From NCBI GenBank assembly GCA_964473045.1, contig CAYYMX010000037.1, positions 1-12,466 on the forward strand: a DNA stretch of 12,466 nt. The letters are read 5' to 3'. Positions 1 through 5,842 of this stretch are shown here, piece by piece (within the stretch, counting starts at the first letter, position 1; each line of letters starts with the position of its first letter). The stretch is from CAYYMX01 sp964473045 (lineage in GTDB: Bacteria; Pseudomonadota; Alphaproteobacteria; Methylaequorales; Methylaequoraceae). The translations under genes and the position numbers were made by a program. The notes beneath the pieces are model-generated. The model ran no database searches. It was not told where the DNA came from and was given only the letters and a program-made list of their open reading frames with translations.

Positions 1-8
1 GAAAAAAA

Positions 9-524
9 ATGAATCAAGAAAAAATTAAAAATTTTAAAAAAGCTGCGTTCTTAGATAGAGATGGAGTAATAAATAAAGATATCGGATACTTATACAAACC
101 GGAAGAGTTTATTTGGATTGATGGGGCTATTGAAGCTATAAATTATTTAAAAAAAAAAGAATTCATGGTAATTGTTATTACAAATCAATCAGGAGTAGGA
201 CGTGGATTCTATAAGATAGAAGATGTAATTAATTTGCACAAATGGATCAATCGTGAATTAAAAAAGTTTAATACAAATATAGATGATTTTTTTTTTTCCG
301 CTGATCTGCCTTCATTCTCCAAAAATTCTAGAAGAAAACCCTCTCCAAAAATGATTGATGAAGCCATTTCAAAATATGCACTAAATAGATCAGAATGTTT
401 TATGGTTGGTGACAAAAAAACTGATTTAGAAACTGCTAAGAATGCTAAAATAAAAGGTTTTTTGTTTGATGGTGAAAATTTATTGAATAAGATAATGAAT
501 ATTTCAAAACAACTAAACTTGTAA
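9..524 (+). CDS. gmhB: HAD-IIIA phosphatase, GmhB-like (D-glycero-D-manno-heptose 1,7-bisphosphate phosphatase family)
   Basis: A 171-residue HAD-superfamily phosphatase. Visible motifs are the nucleophile loop FLDRDGVIN (Asp16, Asp18), motif II VITNQSGVGRG (Thr58-Gly66), the lysine motif RRKPSPKM (Lys110) and the C-terminal acidic motif VGDKKTDLETA (Asp135, Asp139). This order and length match GmhB/histidinol-phosphatase-type HAD proteins, which remove the C7 phosphate from heptose bisphosphate in ADP-heptose synthesis for LPS or S-layer glycans; the enzyme should be cytosolic. The Cys/His zinc loop that many GmhB proteins carry before RKPxP is absent: the stretch around residues 97-109 has no Cys. 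The exact sugar substrate is therefore uncertain, and it could serve another sugar-phosphate pathway. The ATG at 9 places the nucleophile loop near the N-terminus, as usual. An upstream start outside the window cannot be excluded because only eight bases precede it. Confidence 0.82.
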   Translation: MNQEKIKNFKKAAFLDRDGVINKDIGYLYKPEEFIWIDGAIEAINYLKKKEFMVIVITNQSGVGRGFYKIEDVINLHKWINRELKKFNTNIDDFFFSADLPSFSKNSRRKPSPKMIDEAISKYALNRSECFMVGDKKTDLETAKNAKIKGFLFDGENLLNKIMNISKQLNL

Positions 525-635
525 TCAAAAAAAATCCATAAAATAATACAACTGAAAATTCTCAAAAAGTTTTTAGCAAAATTTAACTAATTAATAAGAA
601 AAATAAAATCTTACTTTCTAAAAATTTAAGATTTC

Positions 636-649
636 AATAGTGGACTACT
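636..649 (+). repeat. Direct repeat copy 1, AATAGTGGACTACT
   Basis: Exact 14-bp match to 793-806. It contains an imperfect palindrome, TAGT-GG-ACTA (TAGT at 638-641, ACTA at 644-647). The related AT box (649-660) and a perfect TATAAT (669-674) lie just downstream. It could be an operator, an integrase arm/attachment site, or a decayed duplicate of the downstream promoter. Confidence 0.7.
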
Positions 650-792
650 TTATCTTAAATAAACATTCTATAATTCTTATTCATAGTGAATTACAAACAG
701 AGTATATTTTTTCTATACTGGTCTCATAAAAAGCGATGTTTACTAAAAAAATACTGGGTTTATGAAGTTTCCATCTAAAAACCTATAATCTA

Positions 793-806
793 AATAGTGG
801 ACTACT
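793..806 (+). repeat. Direct repeat copy 2, AATAGTGGACTACT
   Basis: Exact copy of 636-649, offset by 157 bp. It ends one base before the -35-like TTGACT of the promoter at 808-837, a position where a bound protein would act on that promoter. Compared with copy 1, about seven bases (ATTGACT) are added between this repeat and the AT box, and these supply the -35 hexamer. Confidence 0.7.
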
Positions 807-807
807 A

Positions 808-837
808 TTGACTTTACTTTAAATATATTTATATACT
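808..837 (+). promoter_or_regulatory. Sigma70-type promoter for the integrase-FDH fusion, possibly leaderless
   Basis: TTGACT at 808-813 and TATACT at 832-837, separated by 18 bp, are each one mismatch from consensus. Transcription starting about 6-8 bases past the -10 would begin at about 843-845, on or next to the ATG at 844. No Shine-Dalgarno sequence lies upstream of that ATG. The mRNA may therefore have little or no leader. Confidence 0.5.
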
Positions 838-843
838 TAACCA

Positions 844-1425
844 ATGGGAAAATTTGCATATAAAGAAGTTTTACAAGTGAAAGGTTATCCATCTTCTCTA
901 AAGCTAATAAAACATAGTAAATCTAGATTTTATTGGGTTCACTTTTCAACTTATATTGCCTCTAAAGGAACTATTAAAATTAGGAAATCAACTAAAACTG
1001 AAAATCAAAGTGATGCAATAAAGTTCGCAAGAGATTTCTATGAAGAATTAATAGTTAGAAAAAGAATGGGTGATTTTCCAGTTGATAATACTTTTGCAAA
1101 ATATGCTTCAAAATTAACAAAGATACAGGAAAATAGAGTTAAAGACACAACTTATTCATCTGATCAATTCAATAATGATAATTACAAGTTGAAGAATGAT
1201 TTACTCCCCTACTTTGCTAACACTGATATTTCAGAAATTAATCATTCAATGATTTCTAGTTTTTTGCATGTTTTAACTGATAAGGGGTTAGGATTAAGTT
1301 CACAAAGAAAATACCTTACTCTAATTAAAAAAGTTTTAAATCTTGCATTTGAAGATAATATAATTGATTCACTTCCAAAATTACCAGATGGAAAGAGATT
1401 AGAGATAAAAAAAAAGAAAAATTTT
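844..1425 (+). pseudogene. Remnant of a tyrosine site-specific integrase (N-terminal DNA-binding part only)
   Basis: The first ~190 codons of the fusion. FYWVHFSTYIASKGTIKIRKS followed by a Lys/Asp/Ala-rich helix looks like the N-terminal domain of phage integrases. The stretch EINHSMISSFLHVLTDKG with SSQRKYLTLIKKVLNLAFEDNII (residues ~131-174) looks like a core-binding SAM-like domain, in which the first strand would normally lead to the catalytic domain. The R...HxxR...Y catalytic residues are absent, because the sequence passes into the FDH subunit near residue 195. An integrase lacking its catalytic half could bind DNA but not recombine it. The family call rests on my recognition of the pattern, not on a search. 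Confidence 0.6.
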
Positions 1426-3072
1426 GTACCCTACCCTAAAGGCAGAAATATAGATCAAAAAGCAATTGATGAAATTAAAAACCTAATTAAAGAACTCCCT
1501 TTAAGAAGAGATCTACTTATTGAGTATTTACATCTAATTCAAGATAATTTTAGATGCATTAAAAAAAAATATTTAGCTGCACTATCTGACATAATGAAAA
1601 TTCCATTTGCAGAAACTTTTGAAGTAGCCTCATTTTATGCACATTTTGATGTAATTGAGGATGATGATATTGAACCTCCTGATATAACCATTAGAGTTTG
1701 TGATAGTCTTACGTGTGAATTAAAAGGTTCAGAAAATTTAATCCAGAAATTAAAAAATAAATATAATTCAGATGAAGTAAGAGTCCTTAGGGCACCATGT
1801 ATGGGACTATGTGATCATGCACCGGCATGTGAAGTTGGACACAACCACATAAAAAAATGCACAACAAGCAATATTGATAATGCAGTAAAAAATAAATCAA
1901 CCCATCCCAAAATAATCAATGGAATTACTTTGGACGAATATCTTAAAAATGGAGGATACAAGATCTTAAAGAGATGCTATCAAGGAAAGCTAAGTGTAGA
2001 TGAGATTGTTGATGAACTTCATGAGTCTGGATTAAAAGGTATGGGTGGAGCTGGTTTTCCTGCTGGACAAAAATGGAAATTTGTTAGAATGGAAAACTCA
2101 CCAAGATTTATGACCATAAATGGTGACGAAGGAGAACCTGGAACTTTTAAAGACAAACTTTATTTAGAAAAGGATCTTCATAGATTTTTTGAAGGAATGT
2201 TGATAGCTGCATGGGCCGTTGAAGCAAAAGATATCTACATTTATCTAAGAGATGAGTACCCAGGAATTAGAGAAAAAATGTTGCGTGAGATCATACAGTT
2301 AGAAAAAAAAAAAATTATTGATGCCTCAACAAACATTCATCTTCGAAGAGGTGCAGGTGCATATATTTGTGGAGAAGAATCTGCTATGATTGAATCAATC
2401 GAAGGTAAAAGAGGGCTTCCAAGACACAAACCTCCATTTGTTTCTAAAGTTGGATTGTTTGGAAAACCAACTTTAAATCACAATGTTGAAACCGTTTTTT
2501 GGGTTAGAGAAATCATTGAAAAAGGTGCATTATGGTTTTCCTCTCAAGGTAAAAATGGAAGAAAGGGTCCTCATAGTTATTCCGTATCTGGAAGAGTAAA
2601 GAATCCTGGAGTAAAATTAGCTCCTGCTGGAATTACAATGAATGAACTTATTGATGAATATTGTGGTGGTATGGAAAATGGTCACAAGTTTTATGGTTAT
2701 CTTCCAGGCGGAGCATCTGGTGGCTTATTACCTAGCTCTATGGCTGATATACCACTAGATTTTGGAACCCTTGAAGAACATGGTTGTTTCATAGGTTCAG
2801 GTGCAATTGTTGTTTTTTCAGACAAAGACAATATAACAAAAGTTGTTTTAAATCTTCTTAAGTTTTTTGAAGATGAAAGTTGTGGACAATGTACCCCATG
2901 TAGAGTTGGGACAGAAAAAGCTGTAAAACTTCTTGAAAAAAATGACTGGGACAAAATGTTGCTAAATGAATTGGTAGATATGATGGGAGATGCTTCAATA
3001 TGCGGGCTTGGACAAGCTGCTGGCAATCCAATTAAATGTGCCCTTAAATACTTTGAACAAGATATAGTATAG
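844..3072 (+). CDS. fdh1B: Fusion protein: truncated tyrosine-integrase N-terminus + NAD-dependent formate dehydrogenase beta subunit (NuoE-NuoF type)
   Basis: A 742-residue chimera. Residues 1 to ~190 resemble the arm-binding and core-binding (SAM-like) domains of a phage-type tyrosine recombinase, with no catalytic domain. From about residue 195 (PYPKGRNID) to the end it is a complete FDH beta subunit. The NuoE-like thioredoxin fold has a [2Fe-2S] site at Cys286, Cys291, Cys319 and Cys323. The NuoF-like part has the FMN/NADH-binding segments GMGGAGFP (399-406) and GDEGEPGTF (427-435) and [4Fe-4S] ligands Cys680, Cys683, Cys686 and Cys720. NuoE and NuoF fused in one chain is the architecture of Fdh1B (FDH1 of Methylorubrum), normally about 570 residues; here ~550 native residues remain. 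It should carry electrons from the alpha subunit to NAD+ in the cytosol. No ATG, GTG or TTG lies at the join and the next Met (251) is inside the NuoE domain, so the fused frame is the only intact reading. A real fusion or an assembly chimera are both possible. Confidence 0.85.
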   Translation: MGKFAYKEVLQVKGYPSSLKLIKHSKSRFYWVHFSTYIASKGTIKIRKSTKTENQSDAIKFARDFYEELIVRKRMGDFPVDNTFAKYASKLTKIQENRVKDTTYSSDQFNNDNYKLKNDLLPYFANTDISEINHSMISSFLHVLTDKGLGLSSQRKYLTLIKKVLNLAFEDNIIDSLPKLPDGKRLEIKKKKNFVPYPKGRNIDQKAIDEIKNLIKELPLRRDLLIEYLHLIQDNFRCIKKKYLAALSDIMKIPFAETFEVASFYAHFDVIEDDDIEPPDITIRVCDSLTCELKGSENLIQKLKNKYNSDEVRVLRAPCMGLCDHAPACEVGHNHIKKCTTSNIDNAVKNKSTHPKIINGITLDEYLKNGGYKILKRCYQGKLSVDEIVDELHESGLKGMGGAGFPAGQKWKFVRMENSPRFMTINGDEGEPGTFKDKLYLEKDLHRFFEGMLIAAWAVEAKDIYIYLRDEYPGIREKMLREIIQLEKKKIIDASTNIHLRRGAGAYICGEESAMIESIEGKRGLPRHKPPFVSKVGLFGKPTLNHNVETVFWVREIIEKGALWFSSQGKNGRKGPHSYSVSGRVKNPGVKLAPAGITMNELIDEYCGGMENGHKFYGYLPGGASGGLLPSSMADIPLDFGTLEEHGCFIGSGAIVVFSDKDNITKVVLNLLKFFEDESCGQCTPCRVGTEKAVKLLEKNDWDKMLLNELVDMMGDASICGLGQAAGNPIKCALKYFEQDIV

Positions 3073-3073
3073 T

Positions 3074-5839
3074 ATGGCAAATAAAATAAAATTTTTTATT
3101 GATGACAAAACAGTAGAAGCACTAGAAGGTGAATCAATTTGGAGTGTTGCAAAAAGGCATGGCACAACACTTCCACATCTTTGCTATGCAGATAAACCTG
3201 GATATAGGGCAGATGGAAACTGTCGTGCATGTATGGTTTCTATTGAAGGAGAAAGGGTATTAGCAGCATCCTGTATTCGAATGCCCTCTGAGGGAATGAA
3301 AGTATATACTAGTGATGAGAGATCAACAAAATCACGACAAATGGTTCTTGAACTTCTAGTAACTGACCAACCAAAAAAATCTGACGCTCATGATCCCGAA
3401 TCACATTTTTGGAAAATGGTAAAAAAAGTTAAAATTTCAAAAAGCAGGTTTGACAAGAAGGAACAAAAAACTATTCCAACTTCGGATAATTCTAATAAGG
3501 CAATGTCAGTAAATTTGGATGCTTGCATTCATTGCAATTTATGTGTTAGAGCTTGCAGAGAAGTTCAAGTCAATGACGTCATCGGTATGGGAATGAGAGG
3601 CCCCACATCAAAAGTAATTTTTGATTTTGATGACCCAATGGGTGACTCTACATGTGTTAGTTGTGGAGAATGTGTTCAGGCATGTCCTACAGGTGCTCTT
3701 ATGGAATCAAGTATGCTTGATGATAAAGGAATTCACAAAGGAAAACCTGATAGAGAAGTTAATTCAGTTTGCCCTTATTGCGGAGTAGGTTGTCAACTAA
3801 CTTACCAAATAAAAGATGAAAAAATTATTGCAGCAGTTGGAAGAGATGGTCCAGCAAACAAAAATAGATTATGTGTAAAAGGTAGATTTGGATTTGACTA
3901 TATCCACAACCCTGAAAGATTAACCACCCCCCTCATTAGGAAAAAAGGTGTTAAAAAAGATCCAAAAGAAAAACTTGACCCTTTGAACCCTCTTTCACAC
4001 TTTAAAGAAGCTTCATGGGATGAAGCTTTAGATTTGGCTGCAAAAAAACTCAAAACTATAATGAAAAAAAACTCCGGAAAACCTCTTGCTGGATTTGGTT
4101 GTGCAAAAGGGTCTAATGAAGAAGCATACCTTTTTCAAAAGTTGGTTAGAACGGGCTTTAACAATAATAATGTCGACCATTGTACAAGACTGTGTCACGC
4201 ATCATCTGTTACTGCCTTAATGGAAGCAATTGGAACAGGTGCTGTAACTGCTCCAGTTTCAGAAGTAAAAAATGCGGATGTAGCAATAGTTATTGGAGCA
4301 AGACCTACACAAAACCACCCTGTAGCTGCTACATTTATGAAGAATGCTATCCAACAAAATGGTTTAAAACTTATAATTATGGATCCAAGAGAACAAGACC
4401 TATCACGTATAGCAACAAAACATTTAAAATTCCAACCTGGAAAAGATGTTGCCCTTTTGAATGCAATGTTAAATGTTATAATTTATGAAGGTTTAGTTGA
4501 CAGACAATACATTGAAAAAAATACCGAAGGTTATCTTGATCTAAAAAAACATGTTAAGGATTTTACACCAGAAGAAATGGCACCAATTTGTGGTATACCT
4601 GAAGAAGAAATAAGAGAAACAGCCAGGCTCTTTGGCAATCCAAAATCAGCAATGATTTTCTGGGGTATGGGGATTTCTCAACATATTCATGGAACAGATA
4701 ATTCAAGATGTCTAATTGCACTAGCCCTTATAACTGGAAACGTAGGAAGACCTGGAACAGGACTTCATCCTCTTAGAGGACAAAATAATGTCCAGGGAGC
4801 ATCTGATGTTGGTTTAATTCCTATGGTTTTTCCAGATTATCAACCTATTTCTATTCCTGAAAATGTTAAATTTTTTGAAAATTATTGGAATACTAAACTT
4901 GATCCTAATCCTGGACTTACAGTTGTTGAAATAATGGAATCTATACACAAAAAAAGAATTCGAGGTTTGTATGTCATGGGGGAAAACCCTGCAATGTCCG
5001 ATCCAAATGCTAATCATGCTAGAGAGGCTTTGGCAAGACTTGACACTTTAATTGTACAAGACATTTTCCTAACTGAAACTGCATACTTAGCAGATATTGT
5101 GCTTCCAGCTTCTGCTTTTCCAGAAAAAACTGGAACATTTACTAATACAGATCGCCGAGTCCAAATGGGTAGGAAGGCAGTCACCCCACCTGGGGAAGCC
5201 AAACAGGATTGGTGGATAATTCAAGAATTAGCAAGAAGGATTGGACTCGATTGGAATTATAATGGTCCTGATGAAATTTACGATGAACTAAGAAATTGTA
5301 TGGATTCAATTAAAAATATAAGTTGGGAAAGACTAGTAAGAGAAGATGCGGTAACTTACCCTTGCGATGGAGAAGATAAACCTGGAAACGAAGTAATTTT
5401 CGGAGAAGGTTTTCCAACCAAATCAAAAAAAGGAAGACTAGTTCCTGCTAATTTGGTTTCACCAGATGAAATTCCTGATAAAAAATATCCGTTAGTATTA
5501 ACTACTGGAAGATTATTAGAACATTGGCACACTGGTTCAATGACAATGAGATCAAAAATTTTAAACAATATTGAACCAGAAGCATATGTTCATATATCTA
5601 AAAATGATATGAAAAATTACAACTTTGAACAAAATGAACTTGTCACACTCAAAACTAGAAGAGGAAAAATTCAGGTTAAAGTAAGGTTTGACAAAATGAT
5701 TCCAGAAGGAATGGTTTTTATGCCTTTTTGTTTTGAAAGTGCACCAGTCAATGTACTTACAAATCAGGCCTTAGATCCTGATGGAAAAATACCAGAACTT
5801 AAATACTGTGCAGCTAAAATTGAAAAAATTTCCGCCTAA
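3074..5839 (+). CDS. fdh1A: NAD-dependent formate dehydrogenase, catalytic alpha subunit (Mo/W-bis-MGD)
   Basis: A 921-residue molybdopterin oxidoreductase that oxidises formate to CO2. Domains in order: N-terminal NuoG-like [2Fe-2S] ferredoxin (Cys37, Cys50, Cys53, Cys67); two [4Fe-4S] ferredoxin sites (Cys151/154/157/161 and Cys194/197/200/204); the FDH [4Fe-4S] site (Cys233/236/240/267); then the bis-MGD domains. RLCHASSV puts the catalytic metal ligand at Cys374, followed by the conserved His375, so it is a Cys enzyme, not a selenocysteine one. The C-terminal cofactor-binding domain includes LTTGRLLEHWHTGSMTMRS (809-827). The His/3-Cys cluster motif that many NuoG-like chains carry after the ferredoxin is missing: residues 81-140 have no Cys. 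It starts 1 bp after the beta subunit stop, so the two are co-transcribed, and no Shine-Dalgarno sequence is seen. Whether Mo or W is used cannot be read from sequence; the Methylorubrum FDH1 relative is a tungsten enzyme. Confidence 0.95.
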   Translation: MANKIKFFIDDKTVEALEGESIWSVAKRHGTTLPHLCYADKPGYRADGNCRACMVSIEGERVLAASCIRMPSEGMKVYTSDERSTKSRQMVLELLVTDQPKKSDAHDPESHFWKMVKKVKISKSRFDKKEQKTIPTSDNSNKAMSVNLDACIHCNLCVRACREVQVNDVIGMGMRGPTSKVIFDFDDPMGDSTCVSCGECVQACPTGALMESSMLDDKGIHKGKPDREVNSVCPYCGVGCQLTYQIKDEKIIAAVGRDGPANKNRLCVKGRFGFDYIHNPERLTTPLIRKKGVKKDPKEKLDPLNPLSHFKEASWDEALDLAAKKLKTIMKKNSGKPLAGFGCAKGSNEEAYLFQKLVRTGFNNNNVDHCTRLCHASSVTALMEAIGTGAVTAPVSEVKNADVAIVIGARPTQNHPVAATFMKNAIQQNGLKLIIMDPREQDLSRIATKHLKFQPGKDVALLNAMLNVIIYEGLVDRQYIEKNTEGYLDLKKHVKDFTPEEMAPICGIPEEEIRETARLFGNPKSAMIFWGMGISQHIHGTDNSRCLIALALITGNVGRPGTGLHPLRGQNNVQGASDVGLIPMVFPDYQPISIPENVKFFENYWNTKLDPNPGLTVVEIMESIHKKRIRGLYVMGENPAMSDPNANHAREALARLDTLIVQDIFLTETAYLADIVLPASAFPEKTGTFTNTDRRVQMGRKAVTPPGEAKQDWWIIQELARRIGLDWNYNGPDEIYDELRNCMDSIKNISWERLVREDAVTYPCDGEDKPGNEVIFGEGFPTKSKKGRLVPANLVSPDEIPDKKYPLVLTTGRLLEHWHTGSMTMRSKILNNIEPEAYVHISKNDMKNYNFEQNELVTLKTRRGKIQVKVRFDKMIPEGMVFMPFCFESAPVNVLTNQALDPDGKIPELKYCAAKIEKISA

Positions 5840-5842
5840 AGT

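Larger units (their letters stand above)
525..843. other. 319-bp non-coding region with repeats and promoter-like boxes
   Basis: No convincing gene on either strand. The stretch holds two copies of a 14-bp repeat (636-649 and 793-806). Each is followed by a related AT box (TTTATCTTAAAT at 649-660; TTTACTTTAAAT at 813-824, 10 of 12 identical) and then, 7-8 bases further, by a -10-like hexamer (TATAAT at 669-674; TATACT at 832-837). There is a small dyad, AGTATA at 701-706 and TATACT at 714-719 around a 7-base loop, and a short ATACTGG repeat at 715-721 and 751-757. No clear GC-stem plus T-run terminator follows the upstream gene. The layout would suit an integrase control or attachment region, which is inference. 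Confidence 0.6.

Noticed and set aside
209..565. A 118-codon open frame on the minus strand over gmhB
   Set aside because: Antisense shadow; gmhB has all its motifs on the + strand.
525..600. Rho-independent terminator after gmhB
   Set aside because: No stable stem found; the T-runs here are ordinary for this composition.
701..719. AGTATA-TTTTTTC-TATACT dyad as a terminator or riboswitch stem
   Set aside because: Only six A/T-rich pairs and no following T-run; too weak to call.
686..778. A 30-codon open frame starting GTG (MNYKQSIFF...) behind the TATAAT at 669-674
   Set aside because: Too short, no ribosome-binding site, no recognisable motif; expected by chance in this composition.
2697..3080. 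A 127-codon open frame on the minus strand opposite the end of the beta subunit
   Set aside because: It lies opposite the conserved NuoF cluster region; the product resembles no known protein and it has no promoter.
3440..3500. Selenocysteine insertion in the FDH alpha subunit
   Set aside because: The active site reads RLCHASSV with a Cys codon at residue 374 and no in-frame TGA, so no selenocysteine is needed.
4180..4488. A 102-codon open frame on the + strand inside the alpha subunit gene
   Set aside because: Out-of-frame shadow of strongly conserved molybdopterin-domain coding sequence; the product has no family features.
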